In this document: positions 16,323 to 23,427 of the stretch, piece by piece
Position numbering within the stretch: position 1 is the stretch's first letter
Layout: each line of letters starts with the position of its first letter
Source: ZC4RG29 sp036563875
Lineage (GTDB): Bacteria > Bacteroidota > Bacteroidia > Cytophagales > Cyclobacteriaceae
DNA: 36,661 nucleotides
Direction: 5' to 3'
Assembly: GCA_036563875.1 (NCBI GenBank)
Contig: DATCLO010000099.1
Span: forward strand, 1 to 36,661
Position numbers and translations under genes: made by a program
Notes under the pieces: generated by a model
The model's input: the letters and a program-made list of their open reading frames with translations, nothing else
The model's database searches: none
What the model was told of the DNA's origin: nothing

Positions 16323-16363
16323 TCAATAAGTTTGCCAAATCCCTAACCGTGCCATAATGGCAC
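16323..16363 (-). promoter_or_regulatory. grpE upstream region: palindrome and TTGGCA-N6-TTGA element
   Basis: On the minus strand a perfect 15-base palindrome, GTGCCAT-T-ATGGCAC (16349-16363), is followed after 10 bases by TTGGCAAACTTATTGA (16338-16323), which ends 43 bases before the grpE ATG. The latter matches the dnaK element at 11 of 16 positions with identical spacing, again with GA where a sigma-54 promoter would have GC. The palindrome has no T tract and so looks more like an operator than an obg terminator. A promoter and regulator role is inferred. Confidence 0.4.
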
Positions 16364-16379
16364 ACGTTTTTTGGGGATT

Positions 16380-17372
16380 TCAGCCCTGCAGTTGCTGCCA
16401 AATCAAATCCTTCAGATCTGCTATTCCGCGGTGCGTCAGTGCGGAAATGAACACTGCAGGAATTCCCTCCGGAAGCTCTTTTTCCAGTTCCCGCTGAAGT
16501 TCATCGTCCAGGAGATCGGATTTCGAGATCGCGAGAAGGCGTTTTTTGTCAAGCAACTCCGGGTTGTACTTCTTGAGTTCCCCGATGAGTATGTTGTACT
16601 CCGCCCTGATATCCTGCGAATCTGCCGGGATCATAAACAACAGAAGGGAGTTCCTTTCGATGTGCCGAAGGAATCGCAGCCCGAGCCCCTTTCCTTCAGC
16701 TGCCCCTTCAATAATTCCCGGTATGTCGGCCACCACAAATGACCGATCGTCCCTGTAGGAGACGACACCGAGATTGGGCGTCAGTGTTGTGAAGGGATAG
16801 TTGGCGATCTTTGGCTTTGCAGCTGAGATGACCGAAAGCAGTGTTGACTTGCCAGCATTTGGAAAGCCAACGAGACCCACATCGGCAAGCAGCTTCAGCT
16901 CGAGTATGATCCATTCCTCAATGCCGGGTTCGCCGGGCTGAGCGTACTGGGGCGCCTGTTGCGTGGGTGTAGCGAAGAATGCGTTACCCTTTCCACCTCG
17001 GCCGCCAGGCGTCAGTACGAATGATTCGCCGTGACGCTGAATCTCGCCGATGATTTCGCCGGTCTCCGCACGACGCGCCACCGTTCCCAGCGGCACATCA
17101 AGAATTACATCCTTGCCTGCGGCGCCGGTGCGATTTTGCGCTTCACCTGGTTTCCCATCTTCTGCGTGAACATGCTTTCGATATTTCAGGTGGAGTAAGG
17201 TCCAGAGTTGTTCATTACCGCGCAGTATGACATCTCCGCCACGTCCGCCATCACCACCGTCCGGTCCACCTTTGGGATTGAACTTCTCGCGATGAAAATG
17301 AACAAAGCCCGCACCTCCCTTGCCCGACCTTGAGAGGAATTTGACGTAGTCGATAAAATTTTCGGAGGCCAT
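16380..17372 (-). CDS. obgE: GTPase Obg
   Basis: Essential ribosome-associated GTPase involved in 50S subunit assembly and stress control, 330 residues. The glycine-rich Obg fold occupies the first 158 residues (GGPDGGDGGRGGDVIL at about 35-50). The G domain has its P-loop in GFPNAGKS (169-176), followed by the switch I segment NYPFTTLTPN and G3 DIPGIIEGA. The G4 motif reads SKSD where NKxD is standard; as far as I recall this serine is frequent in Bacteroidota Obg. No C-terminal OCT extension is present, so this is the short form. It follows adk by 9 bases, and hpt, adk and obg probably form one operon. Confidence 0.97.
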   Translation of the reverse strand: MASENFIDYVKFLSRSGKGGAGFVHFHREKFNPKGGPDGGDGGRGGDVILRGNEQLWTLLHLKYRKHVHAEDGKPGEAQNRTGAAGKDVILDVPLGTVARRAETGEIIGEIQRHGESFVLTPGGRGGKGNAFFATPTQQAPQYAQPGEPGIEEWIILELKLLADVGLVGFPNAGKSTLLSVISAAKPKIANYPFTTLTPNLGVVSYRDDRSFVVADIPGIIEGAAEGKGLGLRFLRHIERNSLLLFMIPADSQDIRAEYNILIGELKKYNPELLDKKRLLAISKSDLLDDELQRELEKELPEGIPAVFISALTHRGIADLKDLIWQQLQG

Positions 17373-17381
17373 CCAGCCCTT

Positions 17382-17954
17382 CTACGTTACCTTTTCTATC
17401 ACGGCGCAGATGGATTCGAAGATATCGTCGATTGCGCCAATTCCGTTAACCGTATAAAGTTTGCCCTGAGCTTCGTAGTAAGGCAATACATGAATCGTCT
17501 TTGAAAAGTATTCTGCGATTCGCTTGTTTAATTTTTCTTCATCGTCGTCAGCCCGCTTCTCGATTTCTTTTCTCTTCGCGATGCGTTGCCGAAGTTCTTC
17601 TTCTGAAACATCGAGAGCCACAACACAATTGATTGTCATGCCCAGGCGCATCATGAATGCATCCAGAGCTTCAGCCTGGGCAACGGTTCGCGGAAATCCG
17701 TCGAAGAGGAAGCCTGCTGCATTTGGCGTCTTTTGAACTTCTTCTTCCAGCATGGCGATAGTGATCTCATCGGGTACAAGCGCTCCGCTCGCCATGATGT
17801 CGTTAACCTTCTTGCCCAGCGGCGTGTTATTCCGCGTGTGCCAACGGAAGAGGTCGCCCGTCGAGATATGAACGAGTCCATACTTCTCGATGAGCTTTTG
17901 GCTTTGTGTGCCCTTTCCCGCTCCGGGTGGGCCGAAGATGATCATGTTCAGCAT
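17382..17954 (-). CDS. adk: Adenylate kinase, short-lid form
   Basis: Interconverts ATP + AMP and 2 ADP, essential for adenine nucleotide balance. The protein has 190 residues. The P-loop GPPGAGKGT is at 8-16, followed by STGDLFRWHT (AMP site) and GFPRTVAQAEALD. The lid is a short helical segment (RQRIAKRKEIEKRADDDEEKL) in place of the longer zinc-binding or Tyr-rich lid of E. coli-type enzymes, as in other short adenylate kinases. Start at the ATG at 17954; an ATG three codons later is the alternative. It sits between hpt (32 bases upstream) and obg (9 bases downstream). Confidence 0.97.
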   Translation of the reverse strand: MLNMIIFGPPGAGKGTQSQKLIEKYGLVHISTGDLFRWHTRNNTPLGKKVNDIMASGALVPDEITIAMLEEEVQKTPNAAGFLFDGFPRTVAQAEALDAFMMRLGMTINCVVALDVSEEELRQRIAKRKEIEKRADDDEEKLNKRIAEYFSKTIHVLPYYEAQGKLYTVNGIGAIDDIFESICAVIEKVT

Positions 17955-17986
17955 GACAACAATTTTGATTGCTTAATAAGGTTGGT

Positions 17987-18532
17987 TTAGGTTTTGTCCT
18001 GAGGATAATCCAGCGCCTTGTAGATCTCGTTAAGGTTGCGACCCAGTCCGTTGTAGTCGAGGCCGTAACCGAGGACGAATTCTTTATCAATATCGAATCC
18101 GACGTACTTCACGTCGATGGATCGCTCTCTCGCAGGTGCTTTTCGAAGCAACGCCACTGCTTCAATGGAACGCGTGCCGCGCGACCGCAACTCGTCCATG
18201 ATCTTACGGAGCGTCAACCCTGAATCGACGATGTCCTCTACAATAATGAGGTCCTGGTTAAACAAGCTTTCTTCATGCCCGATCAGCGTCCTGAGGTCGC
18301 CAGTGGATTCCATCCCCACGTAAGAAGCGATCTTTACGAACGACACGCGGCAGGGTATGGTAACCTTGCGGATCAAATCGGCTGCAAACATGAACGAGCC
18401 ATTGAGCACCGGAAGGAACACAGGCGTCAAACCTGCATAGTCGCGGCTGATGGCCTCTGCGAGAAAAGCGATGCGCGCCTGCACGTCTGCGCTGCTGATA
18501 AAAGGCTCAAATTCCAGGTCCTGGATTTTCAT
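17987..18532 (-). CDS. hpt: Hypoxanthine phosphoribosyltransferase
   Basis: Purine salvage enzyme that joins hypoxanthine or guanine to PRPP, giving IMP or GMP. The protein has 181 residues. The PRPP-binding motif is VEDIVDSGLT (98-107). PVLNGSFMFAADLIR (41-55) and FDIDKEFVLGYGLDYNGLGRN are the other family signatures, the latter covering the base-binding loop. It is the first gene of a probable hpt-adk-obg operon and has a full -7 box 19 bases before its ATG. No signal peptide; cytoplasmic. Confidence 0.96.
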   Translation of the reverse strand: MKIQDLEFEPFISSADVQARIAFLAEAISRDYAGLTPVFLPVLNGSFMFAADLIRKVTIPCRVSFVKIASYVGMESTGDLRTLIGHEESLFNQDLIIVEDIVDSGLTLRKIMDELRSRGTRSIEAVALLRKAPARERSIDVKYVGFDIDKEFVLGYGLDYNGLGRNLNEIYKALDYPQDKT

Positions 18533-18551
18533 TCCCGTTAGGCTGGGGGGT

Positions 18552-18559
18552 CAAAGATA
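18552..18559 (-). promoter_or_regulatory. Bacteroidota -7 box for hpt-adk-obg
   Basis: TATCTTTG on the minus strand, a full TAnnTTTG match, ends 19 bases before the hpt ATG. A TTG lies only 11 bases upstream, too near for a normal -33 element. It lies in the 62-base gap between the M42 peptidase gene and hpt. Confidence 0.6.
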
Positions 18560-18594
18560 ACCGCATTTTGCAAAACCTCCACAGCCACCGGACG

Positions 18595-19512
18595 TCACAG
18601 GTGTTCCATGAGATATTCGTAGAACGCGACCATCTGGTCAACATCCCCTTTGTAAACTCTTTCGGCGGGACTGTGGGGACGCTCCTGCGAGACGCCTACA
18701 AAACACCAGTCAATAGGATAAGGCGACGCCTGCAATTCACGGCCGTCGCTTGATCCTGAACCTTCAACTTCGTGCTGATGGGGAAGGCCCCACTTTTCCG
18801 CGAGCTTGCAAATCTTGTTGATGTAATTCCTGCGTGGAATGTGCCTGTCGCGAAGCGATATTACCGGCCCTTCACCCGGATGAACGCCATCGGTGGACCA
18901 GGTCACATCCGCGACTAGCGTCTGACGCACACCCCACGATTCGAACACATGACGAATGAGAAACGGTATTGTTCCTCCACCATGTTCTTCGCCACAACTG
19001 AAACAGATTACACCATCGCGAAGCGTTTCGGCCAGTTTCAACGCCACGTATACGCCAACCCTGTTGTCAAGACTGGCAGATTCTACGAAGTCACCCTTAC
19101 TGTGAAAGTTCACCTTGTAGGTGAGGTCTGTGCCACGCTCGATCGCGCGACCAAAACGATAGGCGGCGTGCCCTTCATGATCATACTGAAGTTCGCATTC
19201 AATTGCACCAAGAGCGTCATTGCCGACAAGACGTGTGCCGGCGGGAGCTTCAGGACTTCCAATCGGCACAAGCTGATCAAAGTAACGCACCGTGAATCCG
19301 ACGCTGTCCATATGCGCAAAGACGGCAGTTCGGGGCGTACCGAACTTCAGAATAATACAGTCCTGAAATGCGTCACCGTGAAAAATCTCAGGATGGAATT
19401 TCCAGCCGCGACTACGCCGGTTTACGTAGTCCAGTACGAACTCTGTCATACCGGACTCGTTTCCGGAGGGCGCGTGGATTTCACAAAGCTGCCTGAGAAG
19501 TTTCACATCCAT
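18595..19512 (-). CDS. M42-family metallo-aminopeptidase
   Basis: Zinc or cobalt aminopeptidase of the M42/M20 type, 305 residues, cytoplasmic. The metal and catalytic residues line up: His67 in AHMD, Asp149 in SLDNRVG, the Glu175-Glu176 pair in CGEEHGGG, Asp202 in VADVTWSTDG and His280 in RPHSPAERV. The dinuclear site therefore appears complete. M42 enzymes usually have about 340-360 residues with an inserted dimerisation domain; this one is somewhat shorter, so an atypical subgroup is possible. It is divergent from upp with only 42 bases between the start codons, and ends 62 bases before hpt. Confidence 0.87.
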   Translation of the reverse strand: MDVKLLRQLCEIHAPSGNESGMTEFVLDYVNRRSRGWKFHPEIFHGDAFQDCIILKFGTPRTAVFAHMDSVGFTVRYFDQLVPIGSPEAPAGTRLVGNDALGAIECELQYDHEGHAAYRFGRAIERGTDLTYKVNFHSKGDFVESASLDNRVGVYVALKLAETLRDGVICFSCGEEHGGGTIPFLIRHVFESWGVRQTLVADVTWSTDGVHPGEGPVISLRDRHIPRRNYINKICKLAEKWGLPHQHEVEGSGSSDGRELQASPYPIDWCFVGVSQERPHSPAERVYKGDVDQMVAFYEYLMEHL

Positions 19513-19554
19513 TAGCGACCAAAGTTTTTTTGCTAATTTTCAACGGGAGAGTTT

Positions 19555-20199
19555 ATGGTCCACAACCTAGGCGAAAAAAATTCAATTGCCAATCAGTACC
19601 TCAGTGAATTGAGGGACCGAAACATCCAGGGCGACAGGTTCCGCTTTCGGTTCAACGTGCAGCGACTGGGAAGAATTATGGCAACTGAAATTTCGCGCGA
19701 CTTTCCCTACGTCAGCAAAGACGTCATTACACCTTTAGGCACGAAACCAATGCAGGTTCCGGCGAAGCAGCCGGTCCTGATAACCGTATTGCGGGCGGGA
19801 TTGGCGTATCACCAGGGATTTCTGGATGTGTTTGATCAGGCGCCAAGCGGATTTGTGGGTGCCGGGCGTGTAGAAGGTGGCGCAGAAATCAGCATCAACC
19901 TGGGCTACGTTGCCACTGGCGCCTTGGACGATGAGCTGGTCATTCTTATCGACCCAATGCTGGCAACCGGACGCTCAATTGTTCGTGCTGTATACGAACT
20001 CACCCGGTTTGGCAGACCAAAGCACATTTATGTCGCCGTTCTGGTAGCCGCACCGGAAGGTATTGCGTATATTCAGGAACATATGAAGGAATCTTTTTCG
20101 ATCTGGACTTTCGCCATTGATGAAAAGCTGGACGAAAGATTTTACATCGTGCCCGGGCTGGGCGATGCGGGCGATCTCGGTTACGGCGAAAAGCTTTGA
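19555..20199 (+). CDS. upp: Uracil phosphoribosyltransferase
   Basis: Pyrimidine salvage: uracil + PRPP gives UMP. The protein has 214 residues. The PRPP-binding loop is DPMLATGRS (133-141). VLRAGLAYHQGFLDVF (78-93) and the C-terminal IVPGLGDAGDLGYG uracil-binding segment are diagnostic. It is divergently transcribed from the M42 peptidase gene; the short gap carries a purine-rich GGGAGAG before the ATG and an AT-rich stretch that could hold overlapping promoters. A small membrane protein gene follows after 36 bases. Its presence so close to hpt and adk makes this a nucleotide salvage neighbourhood. Confidence 0.97.
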   Translation: MVHNLGEKNSIANQYLSELRDRNIQGDRFRFRFNVQRLGRIMATEISRDFPYVSKDVITPLGTKPMQVPAKQPVLITVLRAGLAYHQGFLDVFDQAPSGFVGAGRVEGGAEISINLGYVATGALDDELVILIDPMLATGRSIVRAVYELTRFGRPKHIYVAVLVAAPEGIAYIQEHMKESFSIWTFAIDEKLDERFYIVPGLGDAGDLGYGEKL

Positions 20200-20235
20200 C
20201 CGATTCCGCGATCATGGAACGAACATCTGCTATTT

Positions 20236-20697
20236 ATGTGGGAAGAACTTGCGCGGGCAATCCCGGTGTATTTTTCAAGTATGCTCAAATTTATCCTTGG
20301 TCCCGTTGGAGGATACCTGGCCAAGCTGAATATGGTCACCACCATCCTTACCACTGTAGCAGGGATGATGACGGTAGTCCTGGCGTTCGCTTTTTTCGGC
20401 GAACTGATCAAGAAGTACATCATCAACAAGTACTTCAAACGCAACAACCGCTTCTCAGATAAGAACAAAAAGTTCGTGAGGATTTGGAGAAAGTATGGAC
20501 TTGCTGGTGTCGCTGCGCTTACGCCATTGTTACTGACGCCAATAGGTGGTGCGTTACTTGCCGTGGGATTTGGCAGCCCTCGCGATAAACTGATTATTTA
20601 CATGTTTGTGTCAGCATCGTTCTGGTCCGTGGCGTTGACCGTGCTCATCTATTTCCTCGGCGACACGGCCATCAACTACCTGAGGCCTTCCGGCTGA
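20236..20697 (+). CDS. Small integral membrane protein
   Basis: A 153-residue protein of unknown function. An amphipathic N-terminal stretch is followed by a membrane helix at about 33-56, a basic cytoplasmic linker (KKYIINKYFKRNNRFSDKNKKF), and two hydrophobic segments at about 88-110 and 115-145. The second segment has a Pro- and Gly-rich pattern (ALTPLLLTPIGGALLAVGFG) reminiscent of re-entrant loops in small-multidrug-export or VTT-like membrane families; that is a resemblance only. It follows upp by 36 bases on the same strand. Its last 22 bases overlap the 3' end of the serine dehydratase gene on the other strand. Confidence 0.75.
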   Translation: MWEELARAIPVYFSSMLKFILGPVGGYLAKLNMVTTILTTVAGMMTVVLAFAFFGELIKKYIINKYFKRNNRFSDKNKKFVRIWRKYGLAGVAALTPLLLTPIGGALLAVGFGSPRDKLIIYMFVSASFWSVALTVLIYFLGDTAINYLRPSG

Positions 20698-21587
20698 TCA
20701 TTCGGAAGAACATCGATGTCGCGTATCAACGTACGCTTCGCAATCTGTTGTGCTGTTGGTGTTGCGGCCAGACCGCCCTGTGCCGTTTCCTTGTACCTGG
20801 CTTCCATGCTGGCTCCAATCTCGCCCATAGCGTCGATCACTTCGTCGACGGGTATGACGCTGTCAACACGCGCCAGGGCAATCTGTGCTGCGGCAAATGC
20901 AATGGCCGCGGCACTCGCGTTGCGTACAACGCAAGGAACTTCTACCAGACCTGCCACAGGGTCACATACAAGACCCAACATGCATTGGATGGTCGTGCCT
21001 ACGGCGTTAAATACAGCCTCGCTGCTACCCTCAAGCAAATATACGACCGCTCCGGATGCCATCGCCGCTGCGCTGCCCGTTTCGGCCTGACATCCACCGA
21101 CGGCGCCAGCAAGCGAAGCCCGCTGTTCGATGATCAGGCCAATGCCAGCCGACACCAGCAGGCCTTCAATGATCTTTTCATCAGGAATGTTGTGAATGCG
21201 TTGTGCCGTGTACAGCACGCCGGGCATGATGCCACTTGCTCCCGCTGTCGGTGCCGCGACAATCCTTCCCATACACGAGTTGACCTCCTTTGCCGCCAGC
21301 GCCCGGGCAATCAATTCCTGAAATTCGCGACTCAGTACGGCGACGTTGGCGTTAAACACTTTTTTCCCGCCATTGTCGATCATCCCGGAACGTGACTTTG
21401 TATCCTGCGTCAATCCGGTGTCAACCGCCTCTTTCATAACCTGCCAGGCTTTGTTCAGCCCCGCAAGCACCTCCTCGGGACTGTGTCCTTTCTGCTCCTG
21501 CTCATACTCCAGCACGACCTCATGCAGCGAGATTTTCCGCTCGCGACGATAGTCTTCCCAGGATTTGAATGAATCGAAGAGGAACAT
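20676..21587 (-). CDS. sdaAA: L-serine dehydratase, iron-sulfur type, alpha subunit
   Basis: Deaminates L-serine to pyruvate and ammonia using a [4Fe-4S] cluster. The protein has 303 residues and corresponds to the alpha (catalytic) part only. The cluster cysteines are expected among Cys105 (SCMGRIVAAPTAGASG), Cys166 (GGCQAETGSA), Cys208 (CDPVAGLV) and Cys219 (EVPC); all are present. The beta domain, fused in front in one-chain enzymes, is not here and no beta gene adjoins it, so a partner must be encoded elsewhere. An octanucleotide tandem repeat ends 5 bases before its ATG, filling the leader. Its 3' end overlaps a convergent membrane protein gene by 22 bases. Confidence 0.93.
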   Translation of the reverse strand: MFLFDSFKSWEDYRRERKISLHEVVLEYEQEQKGHSPEEVLAGLNKAWQVMKEAVDTGLTQDTKSRSGMIDNGGKKVFNANVAVLSREFQELIARALAAKEVNSCMGRIVAAPTAGASGIMPGVLYTAQRIHNIPDEKIIEGLLVSAGIGLIIEQRASLAGAVGGCQAETGSAAAMASGAVVYLLEGSSEAVFNAVGTTIQCMLGLVCDPVAGLVEVPCVVRNASAAAIAFAAAQIALARVDSVIPVDEVIDAMGEIGASMEARYKETAQGGLAATPTAQQIAKRTLIRDIDVLPNDQPEGLR

Positions 21588-21592
21588 TGTAG

Positions 21593-21656
21593 ATGTGTTG
21601 ATGTGTTAATGTGTTAATGTGTTAATGTGTTGATGTGTTGATGTGTTGATGTGTTG
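21593..21656. repeat. Octanucleotide tandem repeat, 8 copies
   Basis: Eight uninterrupted copies of ATGTGTTR, with A at the last position in units 2-4 and G in units 1 and 5-8, cover exactly 64 bases. On the coding strand of sdaAA this reads YAACACAT repeated, stopping 5 bases before the ATG. It is therefore in the promoter or leader of that gene. Such arrays can gain or lose units by slippage. It is not CRISPR: the units are contiguous and have no spacers. Confidence 0.95.
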
Positions 21657-21703
21657 AAGTTGGGCCGGCCCGAGGTTTGCGTGTTCGTCTTTTAGCAAAC
21701 CCT

Positions 21704-21724
21704 ACCGATTACCGATCACCAATT
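21704..21724. repeat. Heptanucleotide repeat, three imperfect copies
   Basis: ACCGATT, ACCGATC and ACCAATT follow each other directly and run into the stop codon of the sensor kinase gene. Beside them, GGTTTGC (21674-21680) and GCAAACC (21695-21701) form an inverted repeat with a 14-base loop, and GGGCCGGCCC (21662-21671) is a perfect palindrome. The gap thus holds two unrelated short-repeat types plus hairpins. Confidence 0.6.
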
Positions 21725-23369
21725 AGCTCTGCGCCGCTTCCTCCTCCAAATTCCGTACGGCGAGGGTGAACACGGATCCTTTTCCGTATTCCGACTTTAC
21801 GAAGATACGACTGGAAATTTTCTCTGCGGCTTCGCGGGCGATATAAAGTCCAAGACCCGAACCTTTTGAGGTGATCGTTCCGCGAAAGAACATGTTGAAA
21901 ATCTTGTTTTGAAGCCCGGGTTTTATCCCTTCGCCGTTGTCTTCTACAGAGATCAGCACGAACTCGTTTTCCCGGCGCGCGCTGATCCTCACATAAGGCT
22001 CGTGGCCGGGGGCCTTTCGCTGAAACAGGATGGCATTGGCCAGCAGGTTATTGAGGATCAATTTCAGGCGCGTCCTGTCATTGTAAACCTCGGACACCCC
22101 GTCGGTTTCCATCAAAATCTTGATGTTGTGATACCCCTCCATGAATGCGAGGCTATCCAGTATCTCGGAACAAAGTGTTTTGAGGCAGATCGGTTCAACC
22201 TTCAGCTGAAGACGTTTGTTATAAGAGTAGTCGAGGATTTCACGAATGAGCGACTCGAGTTTTACAACACTCGTCTCGATTTTGTTTACGGTCTCGCTTT
22301 TTTCTTCATGCGTGGTTGCAAGTCTGTTGACAGCCACGAGACCGAGTATCGATTTCAGCGGCGCGCTTAGATCGTGCGATACGCTATACACGAAATGATC
22401 CAGTTCCTTATTAGCGAGTTCGAGTTGAGCGTTCTGCAGGTATAACTGCTTTTCAGTGATACGGAGATCGCTGATGACACGTCCTGTAATGGCCGCAAAG
22501 ACAAACAGCATCGAAGTACCAAGGAAAATGTATATCACGTCCATGGACGCTGGGCCTCCACCTTCCGCCAGGGTAGGAATGATATAGGTGATGAGAAGAA
22601 TATACAGGTTCGTAATGATCGCACCGCCAAATCCATGACGCAAGGCGATGTACAAAGACAAAATGCCGTAGATAAACCAGAACCTCTCGAAGGGGATGAG
22701 ATAAGTCAGCGCGGTCAGTACTGCGAACACAACACCTACTTCGATGACTTGACGACGAGCAGGTCCAGGCATTGGTAGTAGCGTTGGAGGGGTAATGTAC
22801 AGAAGGTGGCGTCGTTGAAGCCACGGTGTGACGAATGTCAATACCGGCAGTGTTAATCCGAAATTAGCTATGAATTCAGACAGAATATTGCGCGTGAAAT
22901 AGGGGAGCGCGTCAGATATATCGTGTTCACCGAAGTAGACCTGAACCGATTCCAGCAAAGCGATTTCGATCAGGATAGGAAGCGAAAGCCCGAATACGAG
23001 AAACAACAGCAGGTTGCGAATGTTGGGGAGCCAGTACTTGCCTTTCAGTCGATATGTAAACCAGTACCATGAAAGGAACACCATCAGTGTTTCCGGAAAA
23101 GCGTATACTGGCCAGAGCAGTGCGTTTTCAACATCCCACAGGTATGTGCTCAATGTCGCGTTGATGTAAGCTGCAGGAATCGTGCGCCAGGGGCCCCAGA
23201 TGTTGACGAGAATAACGGAAATAGCAGTGGGCAGGTAGTAGTCGGCCACGCCCTGATCATATCTTGTCATTATTGCAACCTGGCTGCCCAGGTGCAACAC
23301 GACAAAGGGCACCACCCAGGTCCACCAGGGAAGGCGGTCTTTGCCCGTATTCTGAATATCGGATTTCAC
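21723..23369 (-). CDS. MASE1-type membrane sensor histidine kinase
   Basis: About 548 residues. The N-terminal half (to about residue 300) holds roughly eight hydrophobic segments laid out like a MASE1 sensor domain (PTAISVILVNIWGPWRTIPAAY near the start). A short coiled segment (TEKQLYLQNAQLELANKELDHF) follows. The kinase core has the phospho-accepting histidine at about 332 in YSVSHDLSAPLKS, an N box in LKLILNNLLANAI, SVEDNGEGI, and GSGLGLYIAREAA. No response regulator is adjacent, so it is an orphan. No ATG is available: the frame opens at TTG (23375) or GTG (23369) and an in-frame stop lies further up. I prefer GTG, giving MKSDIQNTGK. It lies between gcvP and sdaAA on the same strand. Confidence 0.88.
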   Translation of the reverse strand: MKSDIQNTGKDRLPWWTWVVPFVVLHLGSQVAIMTRYDQGVADYYLPTAISVILVNIWGPWRTIPAAYINATLSTYLWDVENALLWPVYAFPETLMVFLSWYWFTYRLKGKYWLPNIRNLLLFLVFGLSLPILIEIALLESVQVYFGEHDISDALPYFTRNILSEFIANFGLTLPVLTFVTPWLQRRHLLYITPPTLLPMPGPARRQVIEVGVVFAVLTALTYLIPFERFWFIYGILSLYIALRHGFGGAIITNLYILLITYIIPTLAEGGGPASMDVIYIFLGTSMLFVFAAITGRVISDLRITEKQLYLQNAQLELANKELDHFVYSVSHDLSAPLKSILGLVAVNRLATTHEEKSETVNKIETSVVKLESLIREILDYSYNKRLQLKVEPICLKTLCSEILDSLAFMEGYHNIKILMETDGVSEVYNDRTRLKLILNNLLANAILFQRKAPGHEPYVRISARRENEFVLISVEDNGEGIKPGLQNKIFNMFFRGTITSKGSGLGLYIAREAAEKISSRIFVKSEYGKGSVFTLAVRNLEEEAAQS

Positions 23370-23427
23370 ATGCAAGATTCTGGGTAAACAGGGCTGCCCG
23401 TAAATGAAAAGTTAACGAAACGTCGTG

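Noticed and set aside
21593..21656. Tandem repeat considered as a CRISPR array or replication iteron set
   Set aside because: Units are contiguous without spacers; no cas or replication initiator gene is near.
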